Shown here piece after piece: positions 18,645 through 26,538 of a DNA stretch of 64,000 nucleotides. Below the pieces are notes generated by a model. It saw nothing but the letters and a program-made list of their open reading frames with translations. It was not told the DNA's origin and searched no databases. The translations under genes were made by a program, and so were the position numbers. The stretch's first letter is position 1; every line of letters starts with the position of its first letter. The DNA comes from Streptomyces lunaelactis (GTDB taxonomy: Bacteria > Actinomycetota > Actinomycetes > Streptomycetales > Streptomycetaceae): assembly GCF_003054555.1 (NCBI RefSeq), contig NZ_CP026304.1, positions 7,936,001-8,000,000 on the forward strand. Reading direction: 5' to 3'.

Positions 18645-19922
18645 TCAGTCGTGTATCGGACCGTGCTCCTGATCCGTGCCGGGCGCTGCCTCCGGTCCGG
18701 AGATGGGGAGTTGGAGGACGGCGACGGCGCCGCCGCCGGGCGCGTTGCCGAACTCGAGGGTTGCGCCGATGACATGGGCCTGGCCGAGCGCGATGGTCAG
18801 TCCCAGCCCGTGGCCGGTGCCTCGGGCTCGGGCGCCGGTCCGGAATCGCTGCGGCCCGCGTGTGAGCAGGGTGTCCGGATAGCCGGGGCCGTGGTCGCGT
18901 ACGGTCACGGTCCGGCCGTCCGAGGCCACCGTGACGGTGACCGGAGGGCGGCCGTGCCGGTGTGCGTTGACGATCAGGTTGGTGAGGATGCGTTCCACGC
19001 GGCGCGGATCCGTCCATACCGCCGCCCTGCCCGCTGTGGGTGGCTCAGCGGCAGTCAGTTGTACGGAGAGGCCGGCGCGGGTGACGATCTCCTCGACCAG
19101 GGAGACGATCGGGCACGGGGAGAGATCGGCCTGTTCCGCTCCGGCGTCCAGCCGGGAGATCTCCAGCAGCTCCTCGACCAGGGCGGCGAGCACCCGTACG
19201 CGGTCGCGGACATAGCCGGCCGCCTCCCCATCGGGGAGCAGTTCGGCGGCCGTGACCAGGCCCATCAGCGGCGTACGCAGTTCGTGGGCCACATCGGCGG
19301 TGAAGCGCTGTTCGCCGCGCAGTCGTTCCTGGAGGGCGCCGGCCATCGTGTCGACGGCCGCGGATATCTCGGCGATCTCGTCGCGGGGCCGGGAAGCGGT
19401 ACGGATGCGGGCGTCCAGGTCTCCGGCCGCGATACGCCGGGCGGTGCCCGCGGCCGTACGCAGCCGACGGCTCATCCGTCCGGCGGTCAGGACGCCGAGC
19501 GGGAGCACCACCGCGGTCGTGATCACTCCGGCCCAGGCGATGCTCGTGTCGAGGGCGCTGATGTCCCGCATCGTGGTGGTCATGTCGACGCGGACGGACA
19601 GTACCCGCTTCCCGGCGGGGCGCGCCGCCCACATCGCGGGTCCGTCCGGGCCGGCGGTGAACTCCGTTCCCCAGCGCCCTTTTTTCACGATCCCCTGCAG
19701 GCCGTCGGGCACGTCGGGCGCGTCCAGGGCGGCGCCCGTGCCCTGTACGGCACCGGTGCGGGCATAGGTGACTGCGGCCCGGTCGAGGGTGGTTCGGGCG
19801 CTGTCGCGGGCCTGGGAGAGCTCGCGGTCGCGGGAGGCGTGGTGGACGAGGACACCGACGGCCGCGGCGACGGCGCAGATGGCCACGGCGACCAGGGCGG
19901 CGATCCGCCATCTCAGCGGCAT
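18645..19922 (-). CDS. CseC-like sensor histidine kinase
   Basis: 425-aa membrane sensor kinase. Two transmembrane helices (about 6-27 and 129-148) flank a roughly 100-residue outer domain; HAMP follows (RRIAAGDLDARI), then HisKA with phospho-acceptor His213 in VAHELRTPL and an ATPase domain with NLIVNAH, DHGPG and GTGHGLGL. The start lies 2 nt after the regulator stop, so the pair is translationally linked. Resembles CseC, the envelope-stress kinase, but in this operon no sigma factor gene precedes it. Confidence 0.93.
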   Translation of the reverse strand: MPLRWRIAALVAVAICAVAAAVGVLVHHASRDRELSQARDSARTTLDRAAVTYARTGAVQGTGAALDAPDVPDGLQGIVKKGRWGTEFTAGPDGPAMWAARPAGKRVLSVRVDMTTTMRDISALDTSIAWAGVITTAVVLPLGVLTAGRMSRRLRTAAGTARRIAAGDLDARIRTASRPRDEIAEISAAVDTMAGALQERLRGEQRFTADVAHELRTPLMGLVTAAELLPDGEAAGYVRDRVRVLAALVEELLEISRLDAGAEQADLSPCPIVSLVEEIVTRAGLSVQLTAAEPPTAGRAAVWTDPRRVERILTNLIVNAHRHGRPPVTVTVASDGRTVTVRDHGPGYPDTLLTRGPQRFRTGARARGTGHGLGLTIALGQAHVIGATLEFGNAPGGGAVAVLQLPISGPEAAPGTDQEHGPIHD

Positions 19923-19924
19923 GG

Positions 19925-20680
19925 TCAGCGCCGCAGCTTGTAGCCGAAGCCGCGGACCGTTTCGATCCGTTCGGCGCCGATCTTCGCCCGGAGGCGCTGC
20001 ACATGGAGGTCCACCACGCGGGTGTCGCCGTGCCAGGCGTGGTCCCACACCCGGCTGAGCAGGGTCCTGCGTTCCAGGACGACGCCGGGTGAGGCGGCGA
20101 ACTCGAGCAGCATCCGCAGTTCGGTCGGGGTCAGGGCGAGCACGCGGCCGGCGAGGCGTACTTCCATGCCGCGGGTGTCGATGGTCAGGTCGCCGAAGGC
20201 GATGGTGCTCGGGCCGTCCGCCGTCCCGGAGCCGGTGCCTGTCCCCGTTCCGGGGGCGGGGGTGAAGGAGGCGCGGCGCAGCAGGGAGCGGATGCGGGCG
20301 ACGAGTACCGCGCTCTCGCACGGCTTGATCACGTAGTCGTCGGCGCCGGCCTCGAGTCCGGACACGACGTCGAGGGCATCGCCACGGGCGGACATCATCA
20401 GGATCGGCGCGAGGCTCAGTTCGCGGATTCTGCGGCACAGGCCGATGCCGTCCAGTTCGGGCAGCATCACATCGAGCAGCAGCAGGTCCGGGCTCGTTTC
20501 GCGGAAGATCTCCAGGCCGGTGAGACCGTCGGCGGCGGTGGACACGGTGAAGCCGTAGCGCTCAAGCAGCATACGGACGGTGTTGCGGATGACCTCGTCG
20601 TCCTCGACGAGCAGCAGATGCGCCTCGGCCGCGGAGCCGGGCGGGGCGAAGGACGGGATCGTCGGCGGTGCGGGGGTCAT
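19925..20680 (-). CDS. CseB-like OmpR-family response regulator
   Basis: 251-aa DNA-binding response regulator. Receiver with acidic pair EDD, phospho-acceptor Asp70 (LLLLDVMLPELDG) and KP in YVIKPCE; winged-helix output domain with the CseB-like tail (LTPTELRMLLEF, DTRVVDLHVQRLRAKIG, ETVRGFGYKLRR). A Gly/Thr/Ser-rich linker joins the two. Its ATG overlaps the lipoprotein stop (ATGA). Lipoprotein-regulator-kinase order equals cseA-cseB-cseC. Targets unknown; the downstream PBP gene is a candidate. Confidence 0.93.
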   Translation of the reverse strand: MTPAPPTIPSFAPPGSAAEAHLLLVEDDEVIRNTVRMLLERYGFTVSTAADGLTGLEIFRETSPDLLLLDVMLPELDGIGLCRRIRELSLAPILMMSARGDALDVVSGLEAGADDYVIKPCESAVLVARIRSLLRRASFTPAPGTGTGTGSGTADGPSTIAFGDLTIDTRGMEVRLAGRVLALTPTELRMLLEFAASPGVVLERRTLLSRVWDHAWHGDTRVVDLHVQRLRAKIGAERIETVRGFGYKLRR

Positions 20681-21480
20681 GGGGTCCTCGTCTGCGGGCG
20701 TGGGGTCTGCGCGGGCGGGGTCTGAGGGAGCGTGGACGACGGTGCCGCGCCCGGGTCCGCATCCGCGTCCGAACTCGGGTCAGGGGCCTGCGCCCGGCCC
20801 GTGCCCGCCGTGTCGCCGTTCCCGCCCTGCGGGGCGCCGGCGGCCATCACCGCGCCGTTCCACCGGTAGCGCGTGGTGTACAGGCCGTCGTCACCCGTCG
20901 AGGTGAGCAGCAGGTCGTGCCCGAAGGTTTCGCCGGTGAGCCCGAGCGGCCCCCAGCTGATCAGCACCGGCCGGACGGTGCCGTCACGCGTCCAGTAGAC
21001 CTGAATCAGTGTCAGCCCGGCCGACTCCTCGTCCAGCGCGACGATCAGTTCGTCCCGGCCGTCCCCGGTCAGGTCCCGGTAGACGGGCCGGCGCAGCCCG
21101 CAGCGGCTGCCGGGACAGTCCTCCATCGCGGCCAGTACGAGTTTCGGCACATTGGGGTCGTGCTGCAGCAGTTGCTTCACCGGCACCTTTTTCAGCCCGC
21201 CCGCGGGCACGGTGATGCCTTCGACCGTCAGATACCGCTTGTCGGTGGGGCTGGTCTCGTCCCCTGCGGGCGGGGTCGGTGGGGCGTACTGCGGCCACAG
21301 CGGCTGTGCGCTGACCGGCGGTGACAGGCTCGGTGCGACGCCGCCGTCCCGGGTGCCGGTCTCCGACGCGCAGCCGGCGAGCCCGGTCAGCGCCGCGCCG
21401 GCGGTGAGGGCGGTGAGGGCGGCCACGATGGGGCGCCTGTGGTGAGGGGGGCCCGTGTGGGGGATGCGGGACATAGGCAC
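20677..21480 (-). CDS. CseA-like lipoprotein with VCBS/FG-GAP-like repeat
   Basis: 267-aa exported lipoprotein: signal with lipobox LAGC (LTGLAGCASE, Cys about 38), then a globular part with one FG-GAP-like motif DLTGDGRDELIVALD and a disordered Gly/Thr/Pro tail. Position upstream of the CseB/CseC-like pair, with a 4-nt overlap, matches cseA, which tunes the signal seen by the kinase in S. coelicolor. That role is inferred from synteny; there is no upstream sigE. Confidence 0.8.
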   Translation of the reverse strand: MPMSRIPHTGPPHHRRPIVAALTALTAGAALTGLAGCASETGTRDGGVAPSLSPPVSAQPLWPQYAPPTPPAGDETSPTDKRYLTVEGITVPAGGLKKVPVKQLLQHDPNVPKLVLAAMEDCPGSRCGLRRPVYRDLTGDGRDELIVALDEESAGLTLIQVYWTRDGTVRPVLISWGPLGLTGETFGHDLLLTSTGDDGLYTTRYRWNGAVMAAGAPQGGNGDTAGTGRAQAPDPSSDADADPGAAPSSTLPQTPPAQTPRPQTRTP

Positions 21481-21575
21481 ATCAGCGTACCGGCGGCCGC
21501 GGGACGCCTCCCGGGGGGTTCACGGCCACCGGTCGCCAGGGGTTCGTAAGGACCACCGGCTGCGGGCCCGCTGGT

Positions 21576-21598
21576 GCCGCTGAGCCCGGCTCAGCGGC
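21576..21598. terminator. Strong hairpin after the NAD-kinase-like gene
   Basis: Perfect 10-bp stem GCCGCTGAGC/GCTCAGCGGC with loop CCG, 10 nt past the minus-strand stop at 21608. It separates the SPFH/kinase operon from the CseA-like gene, whose promoter must lie in 21481-21575. Confidence 0.7.
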
Positions 21599-21607
21599 AG
21601 CAGGGGG

Positions 21608-22507
21608 TCAACTGAGCAGCCGCAGCGCCATGTCCGCGATGCCGAGGCGGACCGTCTGACCCCAGGTGAGGTGCAGCGCGTCGGTCTCCATCCCGTCGCC
21701 GAAGGCGACCAGCCGGTCCGACTCGACGGTCAGCCGCAGCCGTTGCGAGTCCGTCAGCGCCCCCTCCACGAACGAGGTGCCGGTGGTGGGGGAGGGCCAG
21801 GCCTCCCGTACGAACCAGATCAGTTGAGGTTCGGCCGGGCCGGGCAGCCCCAGGGAACTGCCGCGCTGCTGCCACAGGGAGCGCAGCCAGCCGGTGGCGC
21901 CGGTGCCCGTGCCGACCAGGACGCCGGAGGAGGCCTGCGCCTCGGCGGGCGCCGCTTCGCCGTCGGGACCGAGGCGGTAGCGGGCGGTCTGGTGGCCGGG
22001 CGGGCCGAGGTAGATCTCGTTGAGGGCGAGCAGCCGCTGGGTGTCGTCGGCGACGGCCTCCACCATGGTGAGTTCGTCGATGGTTCCCCGGCGGGAGGCG
22101 GCCGCCGGGAGGAGTTTGGCCGCGTCGGCCGCCAGGTGGCGCACCAGGACGCCCGGGTTACGGCCGGGATCGGTGTCGATCCCGACCACCGGCTGGCCCG
22201 ACAGATACTTGGCGGCGTTGGCCACCAGACCGTCCTGGCCCACCACGACCACCACGTCCTCGGGGCCGAAGAGGAAGCGGTCGAGGTCCGCGCGTTCCAC
22301 CCGGGTCCCACGCCACTGGAGCGGCACCGCCGCCGCCACATCGGCGAGCGCCCGCCGGGTGCGGTGATGCCGCTCGGTCACCTCCTGGATGCTCCGGCCG
22401 CGGGAGGAGAGGAAGAAGGCTGCCTGGCCATGGGTGCCGTGCCGGGCGAGCAGCTCCTCGTACTCGGTGGCGCGGTGTACCAGCACCGCGCGCGGCGCGA
22501 GGCTCAC
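21608..22507 (-). CDS. NAD-kinase-like protein coupled to SPFH protein
   Basis: 299-aa protein with the ATP-NAD kinase fold. It has VVVVGQDGLVANAAKYL where kinases have GGDGT, the nucleotide-site NEIYLG, and the glycine-rich GTGTGATGWLRSL loop near residue 200. The GGDGT change (GQDGL) raises doubt about kinase activity. GTG 22507 overlaps the SPFH stop (GTGA), so the two proteins are made together. Its role is unknown; I infer a ligand-binding or kinase partner of the SPFH scaffold. Confidence 0.78.
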   Translation of the reverse strand: MSLAPRAVLVHRATEYEELLARHGTHGQAAFFLSSRGRSIQEVTERHHRTRRALADVAAAVPLQWRGTRVERADLDRFLFGPEDVVVVVGQDGLVANAAKYLSGQPVVGIDTDPGRNPGVLVRHLAADAAKLLPAAASRRGTIDELTMVEAVADDTQRLLALNEIYLGPPGHQTARYRLGPDGEAAPAEAQASSGVLVGTGTGATGWLRSLWQQRGSSLGLPGPAEPQLIWFVREAWPSPTTGTSFVEGALTDSQRLRLTVESDRLVAFGDGMETDALHLTWGQTVRLGIADMALRLLS

Positions 22508-23514
22508 GACCGCTCCCCGTCGGCCCGTCCGAGTTTGGCGAGCAGCCCGGTGAGGACGTCGGGGGAGAGGGTGAGGCTGTTGATGCGGGGCAGATTCTCG
22601 GCGACCCGCGTGGCGGCCAGCGCGTGCAGCGTGGCGGGGGCCGCCTCGGAGTGCACTCGCAGCCAGGCGGCCTGCGCCTGGGCCCGCGCCTCGCCGACCT
22701 CGCGGGCGGCCTCGGCCTCGGCATGCGCCAGCCGCACCGTGCGGGTGGCTTCGGCCTCGGCCCGTACGGCGTCCGACGCCGCGTTCTCCTCGGCCTCGCG
22801 GCGGGCGTTGGTGCCGCGCTGCTCGACCAACTGCTCCTCGCGGCGCGCCAGTTCGATCTGACTGGCGAGCTCGTTCTCGGCGATGGTCCGCTCCCGCTCC
22901 ACGGCCACGGCCCGCCGCTCGTACGTAGCCCGGTCCGCCTCCTGCTGGATCTGCTCCCGCGCGGGCGTGCGCAGCGCCCGCTCGACCTCGGGCTCGGGGC
23001 GGAGGGCGACCACGCGTACGGCCACCACCTCGATACCGGTGGCGGGCAGTCGTGGCTCCGCCGCGAGACCGCCGGAGATCCGCTCCCGTACCGCCGCGAC
23101 ACCGTCGGTCAGAGCGGCCGAGAGCGGCGTGCGGGCCAGAACGTCGAGCGCGTGCTGCTGGGCGGTTTCGGTGAGCAGGGTGGAGAGCTGCTCCAGCGGG
23201 GCGCCGCGCCAGACGCCGGTGTCCGGGTCGACGGAGAAGTCCAGGCGGGCGGCGGCGGTGGCCGGTTCGCTGATCCGGTACGTCACGGTGGCCTGCACGC
23301 TGACGTCCTGGAAGTCGGACGTACGGGCATGGAAGGCCATGGCGAGTTCCCGGTCGTCGACCGGTACTTCGGAGAGTGCGGCGGTCAGCGGCTGGAACCA
23401 GAAGCTCAGCCCGGGTCCGTCGTGAACGAGCCGCCCGCGCTTGAAGTGGCGGATGTGGGCGGTGGGTGCGGAACGTAGATGGCGCCAGCCGAAGCGCCTG
23501 ATGATGTCGGCCAT
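22504..23514 (-). CDS. SPFH/Band 7 domain protein
   Basis: 336-aa stomatin/flotillin-like scaffold protein. The SPFH domain (about 20-190) is followed by a long Glu/Ala/Arg-rich coiled coil (about 175-295, ARREEQLVEQRGTNARREAEE), then a short C-terminal helix. No clear transmembrane segment is visible, so membrane attachment may be by amphipathic N-terminal sequence or none. First gene of a two-gene operon with the NAD-kinase-like protein. Confidence 0.88.
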   Translation of the reverse strand: MADIIRRFGWRHLRSAPTAHIRHFKRGRLVHDGPGLSFWFQPLTAALSEVPVDDRELAMAFHARTSDFQDVSVQATVTYRISEPATAAARLDFSVDPDTGVWRGAPLEQLSTLLTETAQQHALDVLARTPLSAALTDGVAAVRERISGGLAAEPRLPATGIEVVAVRVVALRPEPEVERALRTPAREQIQQEADRATYERRAVAVERERTIAENELASQIELARREEQLVEQRGTNARREAEENAASDAVRAEAEATRTVRLAHAEAEAAREVGEARAQAQAAWLRVHSEAAPATLHALAATRVAENLPRINSLTLSPDVLTGLLAKLGRADGERS

Positions 23515-23584
23515 GACAGCGTCCCCCTTTTTCGTCAGTCAGACGATATAGGGAACCAGTGGTTATCGTCAATGCGACGAAAGC

Positions 23585-23613
23585 GGGGCGGCTCGCACCG
23601 TGCGAGCCGCCCC
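23585..23613. terminator. Long hairpin terminator
   Basis: 13-bp perfect stem GGGGCGGCTCGCA/TGCGAGCCGCCCC with loop CCG. It sits 25 nt beyond the stop of the PKD fragment and upstream of the SPFH promoter, so it ends minus-strand transcripts entering from the right. Confidence 0.75.
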
Positions 23614-23637
23614 CGAACCGCCCCTCTCGCGGGGCTG

Positions 23638-23982
23638 TCAGTCCACGGTGACGGCTTCCGCCGCCTCGGTCAGGACCTGCCGGCCGTCCTGACCGGTCAT
23701 CACCAGGCGTGGCAGACAGGGCCCTTCCCGGTCGAAGACGTGGGTGGTGGTCGCCTCACTCGTCTCGAGCTGCGTGCCGTCGCCGAAGTGCCGGCGATAG
23801 CGGTATCCGCCGGGTGGCTGCTCGCCGTCCACGGTCGCGCTCAGGCGCACCGGACCTCCTGTCTGCGCCTCCGTCGGTACGTTCAGCAGCGCGCGCGACG
23901 ATGGATCGGTCGCCGCTGCCGACCGTGCCGGAGCGTGCAGCGCGGAACGCGCACGAGGCGCAGCGGGTCGACCGGCGCACAT
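23638..23982 (-). pseudogene. PKD-domain fragment
   Basis: The last about 80 codons encode a recognisable PKD-type beta-sandwich: VPTEAQTGGPVRLSAT, YRRHFGDGT (WDFGDG-like), TTHVFDREG and a closing strand. Upstream the frame turns into low-complexity Arg/Ala sequence without a ribosome site or signal peptide. The fragment keeps its stop and terminator but not its beginning, so it looks like the 3' end of a larger secreted protein. A small intact gene cannot be fully excluded. Confidence 0.5.
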
Positions 23983-24518
23983 TGCCCATGATGAAGTCCC
24001 GCCCGGGCGCCCGTGAGGTCTCCCGCAGATAGCGGTGGGCCCTGGGCTCTGCTCTGCTCAAGACTGGGGTGCGCCGGTCCCCCCGGGGCGGGATCAGTGC
24101 TGCCCTGCGGGACGTACACTCCACCCATGGGTTGCACATATGCGGTGAGGGAGTGCCTGAGAGGCGTCCCGCGCGCGCTGTGCCCCATCGCGCCACGGAC
24201 CCGCTGCCGTGCGCTGCACGGTCACGGCTAACCATTTCCTGACGGATCCGAGTCCGGTCCTCTTTTCCGCCCGCGGAGCTCTGCTTTCCGCCTGCGGAGC
24301 TCTGCCGCCCCGCCCGCGCCGTCTCTCTTTTCCGGTTTCTCCGGTTCGTCCGCATCCTGCGGTCGCCGGGCGCCGCACCACTGAGCTGCCTGTCCCGCAC
24401 CTCCCTGTCCAGCACTGCCTGCACGCTCCCGCACCATTCCCGCGGCTCCTCGGCGTGCCGTCGCCGTCTTCGGCGACGTCCGGACGTCCGGCGGGGCCGC
24501 ACCCTCGAGAGGACCCCT
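23983..24518. other. Intergenic region before the MurE-type gene
   Basis: 536 nt without a supported gene. A long minus-strand frame crosses it but is Arg/Gly-rich shadow sequence. It contains the 21-bp tandem duplication listed separately and pyrimidine-rich stretches (24320-24350). The ribosome site GAGAGGA precedes GTG 24519. Confidence 0.4.
24264..24305 (+). repeat. Tandem 21-bp duplication
   Basis: Two adjacent 21-bp copies (24264-24284 and 24285-24305) differing at one position; each contains GCGGAGCTCTGC, whose GAGCTC core is palindromic. Located about 215 nt upstream of the ligase gene; could be a duplicated protein-binding site or a slippage product. Confidence 0.7.
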
Positions 24519-26009
24519 GTGAAGTTGACCGAGTTGCTGGCCGGGCACGACCACGAGGTTCTTCTGGGCGATCCGCATACACAGATCACCGCGGGAGCGT
24601 GCTTCGACGCGCACCGCGTCTCGCCGGGCTCCCTGTTCATCGCGGTGCCGGGGCACCGTGAGGGCGGTCCCGAAGCCGTCGGTCCGGCCCTGGCGCGCGG
24701 CGCCGTGGCGGTGCTCGTAGACGCCGCGGCGCCCGATCTCCCGGCCTCGGTGTGGGCGGCGGACACCGGCGTGTGTGTCGTACGGGTGCCCGATACGCGG
24801 ACGGCGGCCGCGGTCGTCACCTCCCGCTACTACGGCGAGCCCGGTCGGGACATGGACATGGTGGCCGTCACCGGCACCAACGGGAAGACCTCGGTCTCGT
24901 ACATGGTGGAGTCCGTGCTGCGGCTCGCCGAAGGCGCACGGGTGGGCGTGATCGGGACGGCCGGCAACCGGATCGGCGACGCACTGATCCCCATGCCGAG
25001 ATCAGTACTGACCACACCGGAGTCGCCGGACTTCCAGTACCTGCTGGGACAGATGCGCGACGGCGAGGTGAGCACAGTGGTCCTGGAGGCCACGTCGATG
25101 GGCCTGCTGAACCACCGGGTGGACCACGCTTTCATCGACGTCGGCATCTTCACCAACCTCACCCAGGACCACCTGGACGACCACGGCACCATGGAGAACT
25201 ACCGGGACGCCAAGCTGCGCCTGTTCCAGGGGCTGTGCCGGCGCGCGGTGGTCAACGCGGACGACCCGGTGGGAGCCGGAATCGGGGCGATGATGCCCGG
25301 CGAGGTCACCACGTACGCCCTGGACGCCGAGGCGGACTACCGGGCGAGCGACCTGAGCATGGACGCCTTCGGTACGCGCTTCACCCTGCACCACGACGGA
25401 CACAAGTACCCGGCGGCGATCCCCGTCCCCGGGCGGTTCTCGGTGGCCAATGCCCTCGCCACGGTGGCGGCCTGCCACCTTCTGGGGCACGACCTGGCGG
25501 GGCTGGTCGCCGCGCTCGACCGGATGCCGCCGGTCCCGGGGCGGTTCGAACGCTTCCAGACCCCCCGCGGTACGTCTGTGATCGTGGATTACGCGCATTC
25601 GCCCGACTCGCTGGACAAGGTCCTCACCGCCGTCCGGGAATTCGCCGCCGGCGAGGTCATCACCGTCTTCGGCTGTGGCGGCGACCGGGACACCACCAAG
25701 CGCACACAGATGGGGGAGATCGCCGGTATCCACTCCGACCTGGTCGTCCTGACCTCCGACAACCCTCGGAACGAAGACCCCGAGGCGATCCTGGACCAGA
25801 TCACACCGGGCCTGGTGTCGAGCGGCGCCCGCTTCGAGCGGTGCGCCGACCGCCGACAGGCCATCGCTCTGGCCCTGTCCACCGCCGGGCGGGACGACAT
25901 CGTCCTGGTCGCGGGGAAGGGGAGTGAGCCGTACCAGATCGTCGGCGAGCAGCTGCTGCCGTTCAGCGATATGGCAACGGTGCGCGAACTCGCCGCCGCC
26001 CAGGAGTAG
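24519..26009 (+). CDS. MurE-type UDP-MurNAc-tripeptide ligase, stand-alone copy
   Basis: 496-aa Mur ligase with all three domains: N-terminal UDP-binding (1-100), central ATPase with P-loop TGTNGKTS (118-125) and the carbamylated lysine in YRDAKLRLF (about 230), and a C-terminal domain with SDNPRNEDP. The DNPR motif is the diaminopimelate-recognition signature of MurE, so the protein should add diaminopimelate to UDP-MurNAc-Ala-Glu. No other division or mur genes surround it, so it is likely a second copy apart from the main dcw cluster, or acts on a related substrate. GTG start after GAGAGGA. Confidence 0.88.
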   Translation: MKLTELLAGHDHEVLLGDPHTQITAGACFDAHRVSPGSLFIAVPGHREGGPEAVGPALARGAVAVLVDAAAPDLPASVWAADTGVCVVRVPDTRTAAAVVTSRYYGEPGRDMDMVAVTGTNGKTSVSYMVESVLRLAEGARVGVIGTAGNRIGDALIPMPRSVLTTPESPDFQYLLGQMRDGEVSTVVLEATSMGLLNHRVDHAFIDVGIFTNLTQDHLDDHGTMENYRDAKLRLFQGLCRRAVVNADDPVGAGIGAMMPGEVTTYALDAEADYRASDLSMDAFGTRFTLHHDGHKYPAAIPVPGRFSVANALATVAACHLLGHDLAGLVAALDRMPPVPGRFERFQTPRGTSVIVDYAHSPDSLDKVLTAVREFAAGEVITVFGCGGDRDTTKRTQMGEIAGIHSDLVVLTSDNPRNEDPEAILDQITPGLVSSGARFERCADRRQAIALALSTAGRDDIVLVAGKGSEPYQIVGEQLLPFSDMATVRELAAAQE

Positions 26010-26055
26010 TTACACGCCGCGCGGCCTGCCCCTGCGGGAGGAAGGCGAGGTCTCG

Positions 26056-26508
26056 TCAGGGGACGAAACGGCGCACGTAGCGCCGTTGCCAGGGGGTCTC
26101 GACGGCGTGGCGGTCGTAGTGCCGACGCACGAAGTCAACCGCCTGGCCGGCCGGTACTCCGTCGAGCACGGCCAGGCAGGCCAGGGCTGTGCCGCTCCTG
26201 CCACGGCCGCCGCCGCAGGCGATCTCGACGCGTTCGTCCCCGGCACGCGCCCACGCCTCGCCGAGAACGGCCCGGGCCTGTGCGTGGCTGCTGGGGAGCC
26301 GGAAGTCCGGCCAGCGCAGCCATCGTGCCTCCCACGAGACCTCGGGGGGCCGCTTGCCCAGCAGATATACGGCGAAGGACGGCGTCGCTCCGGCCGGCAG
26401 CGGCCGGCGCAGCGCACGGCCTCGGACGAGGCGTCCGGAGGGAAGCCGCAGGACGCCCGTGTCGGCCGGATTCCAGGTCTCGCTCACATGGCTCACCGTA
26501 TGCCCCAC
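26056..26508 (-). CDS. Protein-tyrosine-phosphatase-like protein
   Basis: 150-aa protein with the cysteine phosphatase loop CGGGRGRSG: nucleophile Cys98 and Arg104 (CX5R). The His usually before Cys is Ala here. C-terminal helices (VDFVRRHYDRHAVETPWQRRYVRRF) match small dual-specificity-type phosphatases. The start is uncertain: GTG at 26508, 26496 or 26487 are possible. Convergent with the ligase gene and followed upstream by the DUF4032 gene; the substrate is unknown. Confidence 0.78.
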   Translation of the reverse strand: MGHTVSHVSETWNPADTGVLRLPSGRLVRGRALRRPLPAGATPSFAVYLLGKRPPEVSWEARWLRWPDFRLPSSHAQARAVLGEAWARAGDERVEIACGGGRGRSGTALACLAVLDGVPAGQAVDFVRRHYDRHAVETPWQRRYVRRFVP

Positions 26509-26538
26509 GATCGCGTGTCCCGCGGGTGCGCGGGCGGA

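Noticed and set aside
23756..24820. 354-codon minus-strand open frame across the ligase upstream region
   Set aside because: No recognisable domain, Arg/Ser/Gly-rich, overlaps the start of the well-supported MurE-type gene.
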